Assembly: GCF_002234675.1 (NCBI RefSeq)
Contig: NC_019875.2
Span: forward strand, 31,379,002 to 31,443,001
Source of the DNA: Oryzias latipes
Lineage: Eukaryota; Chordata; Actinopteri; Beloniformes; Adrianichthyidae
Direction of reading: 5' to 3'
DNA: 64,000 bases
Positions 51,101-61,280 of this stretch are shown in pieces; position 1 is the stretch's first letter; every line of letters starts with the position of its first letter. The notes under the pieces are model-generated. The model was given only the letters and a program-made list of their open reading frames with translations. It was not told where the DNA came from and made no database searches. A program made the translations under genes and the position numbers.

Positions 51101-54100
51101 CGCCGCTCCGGTTCAGAGCAGTCTCTGGATATCTGGAAACATAGCCTATTAAATTATAAAAAAGCTCTGCGTAGAGCTAGAAGCCAGTACTATTCAACCT
51201 TAATATCAGAGAATGGAAACAATCCAAGATTTCTTTTTAGTACTATTGCTAGATTAACTCGCAGTCAGAGCTCAGTAGAACCACATGTTCCTGTTTCTCT
51301 CAGCTCTGATGATTTTCTTACATTTTAGACATTAGACCCAATTCCCACTAGACTTTTTAAAGAAACGTTTCCCCTAATTAATGATTCCATATTAACAATG
51401 ATAAATGCCTCTCTGGAAACGGGTTACGTGCCACAGTCTTTTAAATATGCAGTTGTTAAACCTCTTCTGAAAAAGCCCAGTTTGGATCCTTGCATCTTGG
51501 CCAACTATAGACAGATATCAAACCTGCCCTTTATTTCTAAAATCCTAGAAAGAGTTGTAGTTAAGCAGCTTTACTGCCACCTACAGGACAACAGCCACTT
51601 TGAAGACTTTCAGTCGGGGTTTAGACCTCACCACAGTACGGAAACTGCACTAGTTAGAGTCTCTAATGACTTGTTATTGGCCTCAGAAAAGGGACTACTT
51701 TCTATTCTGGTCCTGTTGGACCTCAGTGCAGCCTTTGACACTATCGACCACGGTATTTTACTCCATAGATTAGAGCAGGACATAGGGATCAGAGGATCTG
51801 CTCTCCAGTGGTTTAAATCCTATCTGTCCCATAGGTATCAGTTCGTTAATGTAAATGGCCATTCCTCTCAGTGCACTCGAGTCAACTATGAAGTCCCACA
51901 GGGTTCAGTTCTAGGACCCATCCTGTTTATGATTTACATGCTGCCCTAAGGAAACATAATCAGGAAACACAGCATTAATGTTCATTGTTATGCAGATGAT
52001 ACGCAGTTGTATTTTCATTAGCTGATCTAAAAACATTTTCCATCTCCAGGATATCAGCTCTGTGTTCATCCAAACAGGCCCTGATAGAAAACTGAGTAGT
52101 TAGAAATATGAAAGATCATAAAATACTTTTTTATTTGTTTATTTGATTCTATTAAAGACATTTTGATAAAAATGACGGTACCGCGATTTAGCCGTAGCTT
52201 GAGTTGTTTTAGGAAAAGTCCCGCCCCTTTAACTGTCTCCACCAATCATTCTTGGAGGCTTAATCACATGTCATCAGTCTGACCAATCAGAAGTGGTTAA
52301 ATTCTTCACTTCCTTGTTCTGATTCTGCTCATAAAGTCTCTCAGTTCCAACAGAAACACCAGCTAAAGCTCGTCTTTAGCGGTGTAGCTTTCCACAGAAT
52401 CCGGTGTCAGACCGTGGAACAAGTGAACAAAACCATGAAGCTCAGAGACGCTAGTCTGTCTGCGGTCGGCGGAATGTTGGCACTACATTTCCCATGATCC
52501 ATCGGCTTAACGTGACAGCGTCTCAGCGCACAATGAGTCGTCCTTGTTAAACATCTTGAAACCACAACGAACACACATCAGTTTTCAAATCGTCTAACTT
52601 AACTTTTATTCCATCTTTTAGATAAAACAGCTGCAGCTTCCAGCTTTTTCTGCCACAATTATCACAAAAATGCACATGAGATCATGGAGGGACTGCAGAT
52701 CAATACAGACTATAGAGTTTCTCCTTTTTTATTGATTTTTTTGATGCTGGTGTGCCGTGGGACTTTTTTCAAAGTTAAGGTGTGCCGTGGCTCAAAAAAG
52801 GTTAAAAAACACTGAACTAGAACTACAGAAACTGAATGCCTGCATCAGAGACATCAAGACCTGGATGACAATTAATTACCTCCTCTTGAACCCAGAAAAA
52901 ACTGAGGTCATTATACTTGGTCCTAAAAACCTGAGAGATGCTCTGTCTGCTCAGATAGTCTCCCTGGATGGTATAAGTATAGCCCCCAATTCCACAGTTA
53001 GAAACCTAGGCGTTTGTCCCTGAATTAAATTGAACCTGTGAGGGAACACAAGGTCAGGAAAAGGGGGGGGGTTCCAGTCTTCCTGTTTTACCCCCGACAT
53101 AAAAATCACACATAGGTGTTCAGTAAGCACCTGCTGGTTCTTGATGCAAACCAAATGAATTGGAGCGCTTTAGGAAGACCAAAGAGCTTTCAAAGGAGTA
53201 TAAATGCCACATGGGGAGACCCAGTGAATAACCTGCAGAGGGCTGTAAGTAGCAAATCTGCCATCAGGAAGACGCTACACCACCAAGGACTCGAACAATG
53301 CAGGCTTGCCCCCCAGCTTAGGCCATAACGTGTCCAGACCCGTCTGAAGTGTGCTAGAGAACACCTGGAAGATCCAGGAGAGGATTAGGAGAAGCGGGAC
53401 AACTCTGGCCCGCACAAGCGCTTGTTGAAGCCTGGGCCGGCCCGTGTTCGGCCCGTGTGCCGCCTTGATTGGACCCAACCGTCCAGCATCTGCGCCAGCT
53501 GGGTCCACTCATGTTGAGGTATACCTGATATCAAAATTCCAGGCCTCTGTCATCTCACTGTGATGGGGGGTCTATGGGCAGAGATGCCAGTTTAGCTTAG
53601 TCAGTTTGTTAGTTCCATTTAGTATTTTCCTATTGAATTCTATGGAGTCATGATCCTTTTGATTATCTGTTTTACTTTTTCAATTACCGATACGAAGCCC
53701 ATCGACACGACTGTTGTTGTGAATTTGGGCTAAACAAATAAAATTGAATAGAATCTTTTAAAGAGGGAGCACTCGCACAATTGCACACCCCCAAGCTGGG
53801 GGAGTGGCTACAGCTAACCTGAACCCTCAGACCTCTCAGTCCAGAAAGGCACAGGAACCGCTACCATACTGCAGGACCCTAAAGATCCCAGGCCTCTGGT
53901 AGAGGACCTGAGCTTGGAGGAGGAACCCCCCCTGGAAGGTGAGAGGGGTCTGCATTCTTTTTTAGGTAGATCTCTTGGAGCTTGTCGTCTCAAAAGTAGC
54001 TCACATGCCAAAAATGTTTGGGCACACCAGCCTTAGTCTGTGGAGGCAGCTGAAAGTTGGTGTTGCCTAGCAACAGCCCCAAAACATCATAGCTGAGGAG

Positions 54101-55103
54101 GAGATCCACATGGAAGAATGGACCAAATAACAGGTACAGTGGAGACTCCCTCTGTCATTGCCCACATGGCTTTAGAACAAAGTACTGAGCTGAACTTTAG
54201 TTATTAACCAAATACTTGTTTTCCACCACAATTTACAAATATATTCTTAAAAATCAGACCATGTGATTTTCTGGATTCTTTTTTCTTATTCTCCAAGTTG
54301 AAGTGTTTCTATGAAGTAATTTACAGATTCAACTATTTGAGAGGGGGGGTCTTTCACGAATGGTGGCTGATTGAATATTAATAATAATAATAAAAGCCTG
54401 GCAGACGTCATAGATTAACATGAATAATGATTCATTGATTGAAGACAAATCAGTTTATGTTCATCAACGATCCTAAAGGTCCAGCCTCATCATCTCAACC
54501 TCTACCATGGACAGTGTATCCACTACCCCCCCCCCCCCCCCTCAGTGGTACCCTGGCCCATATGGGGTGGGGGGTGTTGATGACAGTTGTGTGTTCAGCA
54601 GAACAAAATGTACCTGAAGGACAGGAGACCTGCATGAACCTTCTGGACATCATGGAGCTGCATTCATGCATTTCTATGTGCCCCCCCCCCCCCCCCCAAC
54701 AGAACAAACTGTTGCATGAAGCAGAAGTTCTGCAGGTCCGAACCCTGAAGGTCCACAAAAACACTCACTGTTCTCTATGGTGGGATCATAAGAGTCCACG
54801 AACTGACCTTCCACGAACTGGATGGTCAAAGAAGACTTTCCTGTGGACAGACACATGACAGCATCACCTCAACATCCCATAATGAGCGGCCGCGTGCGCC
54901 AAAGGCCTCCCCGGATGCTGATGGCGCCAGAACACCCACAGGCCCGCTCTGGATCACCGGGACTGGACCGGGTCATGCTGAGACCGAGGCGGACTCGGAC
55001 CGCATCCACGCGCCGGGGACACCCTCCAACCCGTGAGGGCTGACCACTCACCCACGGATCGGTACCCGAGGACTGCGATCTTTCGGGACTTGGGCTGCGG
55101 CAT
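39122..55103 (-). CDS. rheb: Rheb small GTPase, complete in 8 exons
   Basis: Exons (high to low): 55052-55103, 54769-54840, 47470-47537, 47295-47377, 47165-47221, 47041-47088, 46800-46881, 39122-39214. Phases agree at every junction; the sum is 555 nt, or 184 residues plus stop, the same length as human RHEB. Visible motifs: [20 protein letters not shown] (P-loop with the Rheb-typical Arg after Tyr), the switch I stretch [15 protein letters not shown], switch [22 protein letters not shown], the G4 motif [11 protein letters not shown], the G5 ESSAKENQ, and the C-terminal farnesylation box CAVM. GTP-bound Rheb activates mTORC1 at the lysosome; TSC2 is its GAP. The last coding exon is separated by a 7.6-kb intron containing a 4.9-kb tandem array, and intron 2 (47538-54768) hosts a LINE and its insertions. 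The exon 5 donor AA|GTAAGT gives a K where human has Q. Confidence 0.97.
39550..44440. repeat. About 4.9-kb array of TAGCATGGGCTGGTATTTAT-type units in rheb intron 7
   Basis: Roughly 240 tandem units of about 20 bp, alternating between TTAGCATGGGCTAGTATGGA and TTAGCATGGGCTGGTATTTA forms. Order is heterogeneous, but long blocks are duplicated: the block starting near 40741 recurs near 42865 (spacing 2124 bp, shrinking to about 2064 bp further on through unit losses), and an adjacent block near 40041 recurs near 42739 (spacing 2698 bp). The left edge is degenerate (39550-39720); the right edge is abrupt at about 44436. Confidence 0.95.
44441..46117. other. Rheb intron 7, non-repetitive part
   Basis: No exon, RNA gene or clear transposon seen. 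A C/T-rich stretch (45450-45520) and an A/T-rich stretch (45530-45575) are present. Confidence 0.5.
46118..46331 (+). mobile_element. MITE copy 1 with 19-bp inverted termini
   Basis: A 214-bp element begins TAACCCTTGTGCTATCCTA and ends with its reverse complement. The interior contains AGACCCACTAGACAGTGCTC and CCATGGATTACATGAAATC. Further copies lie at 56662 (reverse orientation, truncated) and 62885. It is in rheb intron 7. The superfamily is unclear. Confidence 0.8.
47925..47995 (+). repeat. Fragment of a widespread fish interspersed repeat
   Basis: AGTGTCTGGGATAGGCTCCA followed by GTGATCCCTGACCCTGACCA and a GGATCAATGGATG end matches a common dispersed tail sequence in teleost genomes. It lies in rheb intron 2. 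Confidence 0.6.
48355..48430. repeat. Dispersed repeat fragment (CGGCTTCTCCC...GGGGTCGCCACAG)
   Basis: A (TTC)n tract followed by TTTCGGCTTCTCCCATCAGG and GGTCGCCACAGCGAACATTC. I recognise this as a motif recurring across fish genomes; the parent element is not assigned. Confidence 0.45.
49576..50910. mobile_element. TIR element inserted in the L2 LINE
   Basis: The insertion begins GGGGGTATTCCAGAAAGC and ends, read inward on the other strand, GGAGGTATTCCAGAAGGC. A CAG triplet flanks both ends (49573-49575 and 50911-50913), consistent with a 3-bp duplication, although the junction allows a one-base shift. LINE coding sequence stops at its left border and resumes at its right border. No transposase recognised inside. 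Confidence 0.65.
52113..52816 (-). repeat. About 700-bp dispersed repeat, copy 1
   Basis: This segment is the near-identical reverse complement of 56822-57504. Its outer end reads, on the minus strand, TTCAGTGTTTTTTAACC followed by a CACGGCACACC motif. It splits the L2 reverse transcriptase between the YADD motif and the thumb region. It contains a CCAATCAT-type motif near 52246, but no coding capacity was recognised. CAGTG at the end hints at a hAT-type non-autonomous element. Confidence 0.75.
53150..53400 (+). mobile_element. Tc1-like transposase remnant
   Basis: Frame pieces read [20 protein letters not shown], then [11 protein letters not shown] and [16 protein letters not shown], matching the paired-type DNA-binding to early catalytic region (GDLVNDLQRAG, RRQGL, LKFAREHLDDPEEDW) of fish Tc1 transposases. 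It contains stops. It lies directly downstream of the L2 LINE in rheb intron 2. Confidence 0.7.
53401..54768. other. Rheb intron 2, proximal part
   Basis: No gene seen. It holds an (ATA)n tract near 54380, poly-C runs near 54526-54541 and 54681-54697, and otherwise unassigned sequence up to exon 2. Confidence 0.5.
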
Positions 55104-55480
55104 GTCGGCTGGTGGTCCTCGGGGTTTTCCGCAGCCTCCAACCGGAACGGCATCTACGTCAGAGGGCGCAGAAATCCGTCCTTCAGCCCCCCTCCTCCCC
55201 TCTTTGCTCGGGAATCGAACCCACGACGCTTCAGAAACGTGAGCTCAGCTCTGAGGCTCCAGTAGTCTCGGAGGATCTAGATCCACACGAACTGCGTCAG
55301 CAGCAGCCTTTGTCATGTAATGAATTAGTGATTACTGCTCCCCCCTGATTGGCTGACAGCAAGAAGGCGGTTCCTGTTCTAAGGCTCTGATTGGGCCAAG
55401 CATCTGCTCGTCTCCCGATGCCGCATGGTGATTGGCTGCGATGCCTTCTCTGCAGACTGTCCCAGATCTTCATCCGAAGG
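55104..55480 (-). promoter_or_regulatory. rheb: Rheb 5' region with candidate CRE
   Basis: Sequence upstream of the rheb ATG and over exon 1/intron 1 is CpG-rich. A TGACGTAG element (minus strand, 55154-55161), close to the CREB/ATF consensus, is about 50 bp upstream of the start codon. Several ATTGGC/CCAAT-type motifs lie at 55351-55436. Their use is inferred only from motif and position. Confidence 0.4.
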
Positions 55481-55794
55481 AGAAATGTGGCGCCGTCTGT
55501 GAAGCTGCAGTCAAAAACAGGCCTCAAAGTTTCACCTTTTCATTCATGTCTTTAGAAATTTGACATTTGCTTATCAGAAAACAAAATAAAATGTTGGAAA
55601 ACGAAAAATAAGAAGAAACTGGAAAAGGTAGGTAGGTGCTTCAGGACCATGGCCGTGTCCCATTATGGAGGGCTGCGTTCGTTTAGTTGGGTTCAGTCTG
55701 CATGCCGGGTGTTTGATGCCCCCCCCCCATCCCATTACTCAGCGGCTTTCAATCTCCTGCTGAGGCTCCAGCATAGAATCCCTGCACCTTGTGG

Positions 55795-56052
55795 GCGGCC
55801 ATGGTGCAGCAGTAGGGCGGTCGACCCATGATCGTAATATTGCAGGTCTGATTCCCGCCTTGCACACCCATTTGTCGAAGTGTCCTTGGGCAAGACACTG
55901 AACCCCACCTTGTCTCTGGCGGGAGGTTGGCGCCAGTGTTCGGCAGCGGAGCCGCCACCAGTGTGTGCACGTGTGTGTGACTGGGTCTGTGTCTGTAAAG
56001 CGCTTTGGGCCTTGTAGGTAGAAAAGCGCTCTATAAGTATACGTCATTTACC
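55795..56052 (+). mobile_element. tRNA-derived SINE, nearly complete
   Basis: The head reads TGGTGCAGCAGTAGGGCGG (A-box-like) and GGTCTGATTCCCGCC (B-box-like), followed by the GTGTCCTTGGGCAAGACACT body and the GTAAAGCGCTTTGGGCC tail. It shares its body with the copies at 18826 and 58744. It is transcribed away from rheb. Confidence 0.75.
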
Positions 56053-56661
56053 TTCATCCACTTGCTGCCTGAGCGTCTGCACCTATGCTCAGGTGGATCC
56101 GTCTCCAGCCGTCCCTCTGGACTCTCACACCAGTAATAAACTCATCTCCGTTATCTTTGCCTGTTCTGCTACATTTATCCTCCTGCCTCGCCCTGCGCCT
56201 CAACAGAAGGCTGCTATGGTCACGGCGCCGCCACAAATGCAGTCCAAATTCAACAACTCCTTCAAATGATTGATCTGGTGTATCCTTCAATGCTCTCCAT
56301 ATCCCAACCTGGCTGAGATTTTCTTTTACAGTTTCGTTTGTTTTCAGAAAAACATTTGTACAATTTCAACGTAAAAGTCAGTACGAGCAAAAAGGTACCC
56401 CCCCCCCCCTCAACTTTATACAGCCATCCAAAAAAAAGGTATGCAGGCAATCAAAACCAGAACGTAGACTTTCTTCTCCTTCCTTCCCTTTTCCTTTTCT
56501 TTGAAAAAAGCCAAAAATTAAAATAAAATAATCCCCAGGTGTTTCAGCCCACTGACCATTTTGTTAATGAGCAAGGCATTAAAGAAGATTGCTTTCGATG
56601 AATGTTTTGTCCCTTTAAAAGTACACCCTTTAGGGCGGCAGTAGTTGGTTTCAACTTGGTT

Positions 56662-56820
56662 TAACCCTTGTGCTATCTTAGATGACCCCCCCCCCCTTCC
56701 ATTGAGGTGTTCTCCCTACCATGACAAAGGTGGATAAAGGTGGAAAGATTTCATGTAATCCATGGACACCAGTAAAGATCACAAATCATTGAAGAAAAAA
56801 GGTTCAGAGCTCTGTCTAGT
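56662..56820 (-). mobile_element. MITE copy 2, truncated
   Basis: It is the reverse complement of the 46118 family: it begins TAACCCTTGTGCTATCTTAG and runs through the shared interior, then stops at TCTGTCTAG, where the dispersed repeat at 56822 begins. The other terminus is missing, so the truncation is likely linked to that insertion. Confidence 0.75.
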
Positions 56821-56821
56821 T

Positions 56822-57504
56822 CAGTGTTTTTTAACCTTTTTTGAGAAACGGCACACTTTAACCTTGACAAAAATCCCGCGGCACACCAGCATCCAAAAAA
56901 TAAAAAAAGGAGAAGCTCTATAGTCTGTATTGATCTGCAGTCCCTCCATGATCTCATGTGCATTTTTGTGATAATTGTGGCAGAAAAAGCTGGAAGCTGC
57001 AGCTGTTTTATTCTAAAAGATGGAATAAAAGTTGAGTTAAAATATTTGAAAACTGTTTTTGTGTTCGTTGTGGTTTCAAGATGTTTAACAAGGATGACTC
57101 ATTGTGCGCTGAGACGCTGTCACTTTAACCCAATGCATCATGGGAGATGTAGTGATGGCAGACAGACTCTCTTCTCTGAGCTTCATTGTTTTGTTCTCTT
57201 GTTCCACGGTCTGACACCGGATTCTGTGGAAAGCTACACCGCTAAAGACGAGCTTTAGCTGGTATTTCTGTTGGAACTGAGAGACTTTATGAGCAGAATC
57301 TGAACAAGGAAGTGAAGACTTTAACCACTTCTGATTGGTCAGACTGATGACATGTGATTAAGCCTCCAAGAATGATTGGTGGAGACAGTTAAAGGGGCGG
57401 GACTTTTCGTAAAACAGCTCAAGCTACGGCTAAATCGTGGTACCGTCATTCTTATCAAAATGTCTTTAATAGAATCAAATAAACGAAGAAAAAAGTATTT
57501 TACT
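56822..57504 (+). repeat. About 700-bp dispersed repeat, copy 2
   Basis: It begins TTCAGTGTTTTTTAACC and continues colinear with the reverse complement of 52113-52816 up to GAAAAAAGTATTTTAC. Small indels distinguish the two copies. Together they form a long inverted repeat pair with arms about 4 kb apart, spanning rheb exons 1-2. Confidence 0.75.
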
Positions 57505-57774
57505 AAGCCAGCTTAGTGTAAAGGTCTGACGGGTGATGAACCATATAGTTACACAAGAAATAGAGTATAAAACGGATGTCAAATGTTGATTAAAATCCAA
57601 TGAAATAATCTGTCCCCACTTTAATCCCACTGCAATGAAAATGATATTTTATGTGTTTTAACATGTTCTTGTAGAATTTTTCTCATGTTGACGACATGTG
57701 TAAAAGAATTTAAACATAAAACTGCATTTCAAAGTGTTTCTTTATTTAATCAGGACCCGACAGAAAAATGGTGT

Positions 57775-58130
57775 TTGAAAAAGCTCTCAGCCTGGGGTCT
57801 GGGTGGGGGGATTCTCAGAACTCCTGGGTGGTGTTGGGTTACTTGTCTGGCAGGGGGTGTTCTCTGGGGGGCGGGGCCCCCGGCGCGGTGGGGGGGCTGC
57901 TCTCCTGGTTGGGCTGGAGCTTGCACTCTCTGTCCCCCTGTGCCTCCCTGCTGTCTGGCGTGGGGGGCCCCTGTGGCCGTCCTGCTGGCCCTGGCCTGGG
58001 GGGCGGGTGTGATTGCCCGGTGGGCGGTTGTTCTCTATCTGCTGCCGTGAGGGTGTTGGGGGGTCCTGGCTGCCACTGCTGCTATGGCGGGGGTCTTGGT
58101 GTGGGGATGGCTGGGCACTCTCCCTCCTTC
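57775..58130. repeat. G-rich low-complexity segment
   Basis: Runs of G interrupted by CTG and GCC (for example GGCGGGGCCCCCGGCGCGGT near 57870) contrast strongly with the AT-rich flanks. Open frames of up to 144 codons through it have no recognised motif. It resembles the GC-rich end of a fish retroelement, but I cannot name it. Confidence 0.45.
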
Positions 58131-58743
58131 TTTTTCCATCCCGTCATCCACCTCAGAAGAACAGAGACACTCACTCCAGCACAGGTGCTGTCTCACCTTT
58201 GAACTGGTGGTTTGTGTGACTGAATGAAATGTTTCACATGTTGGTCTGAAGGCATAAGTATGTGTGTGTGAACATGAGTTGTATTGAAAACATGTTGACA
58301 TGTCTGTTTGTGGACATTTTTGGAGCCAACAGGTATGTTTATAACGTTTGAGTGTGTGTGTGGACAGGCCCCGCCCCTTCTTGATTTGTATTACTTATCG
58401 ACCTGACTGTAATGATTATAAACATCGAACAACTTGTTGCTTTATGTTGCCTAAAGGTTCTACACCCCTCGTCTCTTCTTGCCTCCTTTTCTTTTCCGTC
58501 CGGTCCAACAAAAATTAGCTACAAATTAGTGGTGTGTATTGGCAAGAGTCTGGTGATACAAATTCCGATATTGTACCAAAACACATTTTCTTTGTCTTAT
58601 TTTTTATATATATGTCTTAGAAAAAAAACTCTACCTGAATTTAAATTAGTCTTCCATTTTAATGAAATTGTCAAAATCAGTTTAATTAATGATCACAATA
58701 TTAAGCACTGCAACTGTATCTCATACACAAGTTGTAGAGACAA

Positions 58744-59108
58744 GGGGCGACAGTGGCTCAGGTGGTTGAGCGGGTCGTCCAATGATCGAAGGGTTGGCGG
58801 TTCGATCCCCGCTCCCACCAGCCAAAATGTCGTTGTGTCCTTGGGCAAGACACTTCACCCTCCTTGTCTCCAGTGTTGCTCCACTGGTGTGTGAATCTGC
58901 ATGAATGATCCCGGTGATGGTCAGAGGGGCCGTAGGCGCGAACTGGCAGCCACGCCTCTGTCAGTCTGCCCCAGGGCAGCTGTGGCTACAACCATAGCTA
59001 CCATCACCAAGTATGAATGAGGAGTGAATGAATAATGGACATAATGTAAACGCTTTGAGTGACTTGAAAAGCGCAGATAAATCCAATCCATTATTATTAT
59101 TATTATTA
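58744..59108 (+). mobile_element. tRNA-derived SINE, full length
   Basis: The head contains GTGGCTCAGGTGGTTGAGCG (A box) and GGTTCGATCCCCGCTCC (B box). The body has GTGTCCTTGGGCAAGACACT and a central domain through GCAGCTGTGGCTACAACC. It ends in a short (ATT)n tail. This is the reference copy for the interrupted SINE at 61281. Confidence 0.85.
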
Positions 59109-59522
59109 CAAGTTGTTTTTCCCCAGGCAAATTCATAGTGCTTTTATTTTGGTAACTTAAAATATAGAAAGGTAAAAGTCTGCGTTTGATTTCGGCAACA
59201 AAATATATTTCAGTATAAGAAAAAAAAAATGAATTAATGTGGTTCATAAGTATGATTGAGGAAATAAAGTGCTGTTTATTTTCAATATTGCCAACTGTAG
59301 CTTCTCCAGAACTTTTTAATAGAGCGTGAAACAGGAGCCTGAATGATGCTTCAAAAATAAAGGGGGAAAAAACACATTCTTTGCAGAAACAATAAAGTGA
59401 TGATGATGAGGAAGCAGCAGCATGACAGGATGAAGAAGACGCTTTATAGTGGCTAAGATGTTTTGTTTACATGACGGTCTGCTCTGCAGCCGCAGCCACG
59501 CTCTCTCACACACTGAAGTAAA

Positions 59523-59804
59523 CTAGTAACGCTGATCGCCACATTGTTCGCCTTTTTCCAGAGCGTTGTACACATCGCTCTGATCCATCAGGTCGCTAAA
59601 CTAGAATCCATTGCTAGGAGGTTCTGCAGAACTTTGGCCCGCTTGCTGACAGCATTTTGGCCGATCCTAAGTGCATTAGCCGCCGTGCAGCTGCAGTGCT
59701 TCACTCGTTCTTATCTGAGACCTCTAAAAAAGCACAGCAATCTGCGTTTTTATATGATACTGGCAGCAACATGGAACAGAGTTTCAGTTGGGTTCCCATC
59801 CTAA
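59523..59804 (+). other. Open frame of unknown nature
   Basis: An 86-codon frame from 59544 contains SALAAVQLQCFTRSYLRPLK and RFYMILAATWNRVSV. It has no domain that I recognise, no obvious promoter and no splice partners. It might be a fragment of a transposon-encoded protein; functional status is unknown. Confidence 0.25.
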
Positions 59805-59945
59805 GTAAAAACTAAGTAGTTCATGTCTCATTACAAGCAGAAAGAAATGGTTCTGAGTGTAAACACTAGAAAATCCTCCACCAACAAAAAAGCTGTTGGA
59901 ACAGTTGAAACATGGTCTCTTTAGAAGCTTTAACAGATTCCTTTG

Positions 59946-59947
59946 CC

Positions 59948-59979
<32 letters not shown>
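59946..59979. repeat. (ATT)n microsatellite
   Basis: About eleven ATT units in a row. Confidence 0.95.
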
Positions 59980-59981
<2 letters not shown>

Positions 59982-60524
59982 GCTTAACCTGTTTTACATG
60001 GTTATTGGTTTTTTTTGTTCCATTTCCTGGCAAACGTGAAAATTGTCTTTTGCACACAGTGTGGAGTTTTGTATTTGGTATTTTGTATGTGCGATATTTG
60101 TTAATAAAGTTTAAAAAAGTCTCATAACAAAAATAGCTGCCTCTAACTTTTTTTTCTCCAGACTTTATTGACAAACAACAATGTGAATGTCTGCACTGAA
60201 ATGTGCACATATTGGAGAAAAATATCAAAATAAAACAAAAAATTCGATATATGGACATACATATACAACATAAGAGAAAAGGAAACAATTCAAAAACCTT
60301 TGGGGTTTAATAAATTTTACATTTGTCAAAAAATCAAATTAGTTCGGTGAATATGGAATTTTGCTAATAATAAAAACAATTGTGTAATGAAGATACAATC
60401 TTTGTCTACTTTGTCATTAAGGTAACCCAGAATAATTTCTTTATCAAAAATTTTACAGTTTGTTTAGTTAAATTTCCAATATAGTTTCCGACTTCAATCA
60501 AAAAATATTTGTATTGTAATCTTT

Positions 60525-61268
60525 GTGGGGGTCCCACCAGGGCAGGTGTAAAACCTGTGTCAGGCCGCAAGAACCACACGAGATTTCGCGTTACAAAATA
60601 TACTCTTTAATGATTACGATACCAACAATCCAACTCAAAACTCCTCCAAATACAACCTAAAATGTCCGAGGTGTAAATAGGACTTAGCTCGTGCAGTCGA
60701 TGAGACCCCCCCTAGGGTCTGAGCTCCAGCGCCGTCCGACTCCCCGGGGTATGGCTGCGCCGGGCGGCGGTGAATGAATTACATGTGCAGAAGATTGCAG
60801 CGTCTAAAGGCAGTACCTTGAGTGGAGCAGCGGCAACCGGCTCACTCCTAGTCCCCGCCCTATTCTTCCTCCAGTAGGCACTTAGCCCCCCTTCCTCGCG
60901 TACACACACTCCTCCCTCGCTGTCTGTCTTCACCGCCGGCATCCTTCACTTTAGCTTGCAATTTCTGCACCCCTAAGTGACCTCCAGTGGAAACATTATG
61001 AAGCAGTCTCAAAACCTGAGGCACCATGGTCTTGGGCAGAACAACCTGAACGCAAGCAGCAGCATCAGAATTATCGGGGGGTATTCTCACCAACCTAGAC
61101 TTCTGCACTTGCAGCTGGTGCCACACGGGGCATACTTCTGCAACTCTGGAACATCCGGCAACAACCCTGCAGCTTCTGTTTTACAGTTAATTAACTGTGA
61201 CAATTCTACATCTGCCTTCTGGGCTTCTCCAATCTTGTCCATTGCCGTCACATCCTCAGGCTCAGGGG
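60525..61268 (-). mobile_element. Ty3/Gypsy retrotransposon remnant: pol fragment joined to an LTR-like end
   Basis: On the minus strand, 61268 to about 60953 encodes, across one frameshift, EAQKADVELSQLINCKTEAA, then WHQLQVQKSRLVRIPPDN, VVLPKTMVPQVLRLLHNVST and GGHLGVQKLQAKVK. VLPxxxxxxVLxxLHxxxxGGHLGxxK is the HHCC zinc-binding start of Gypsy integrases. The rest of integrase is lost. Immediately below, about 60525-60943 looks like a long terminal repeat (minus strand TGCCGGCGG...CCCCCACA). The LTR assignment is the weaker part. Confidence 0.6.
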
Positions 61269-61280
61269 ATTGATTTTCAC

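Larger units (their letters stand above)
49330..53025 (+). mobile_element. L2-clade LINE, inactivated and twice interrupted
   Basis: Pieces of one LINE read in order: the end of an endonuclease domain ([20 protein letters not shown], then [16 protein letters not shown]) at 49370-49575; the linker and reverse transcriptase from about 50911 ([39 protein letters not shown], then [61 protein letters not shown]) and the [11 protein letters not shown] catalytic motif near 51985; then, after a second interruption, the RT thumb region ([28 protein letters not shown]) to about 53020. A stop and a deletion after DDFLTF and a stop after FMIYMLP also disable it. It lies in rheb intron 2. Confidence 0.85.

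Noticed and set aside
51398..51949. Functional reverse transcriptase gene
   Set aside because: The frame covers only part of an L2 RT, lacks an intact upstream endonuclease and is followed by a stop and an insertion; it is a fossil.
58744..58830. Possible tRNA gene (A and B box)
   Set aside because: The A/B boxes belong to a SINE head; the sequence does not fold into a convincing tRNA and continues into the SINE body found elsewhere in the window.
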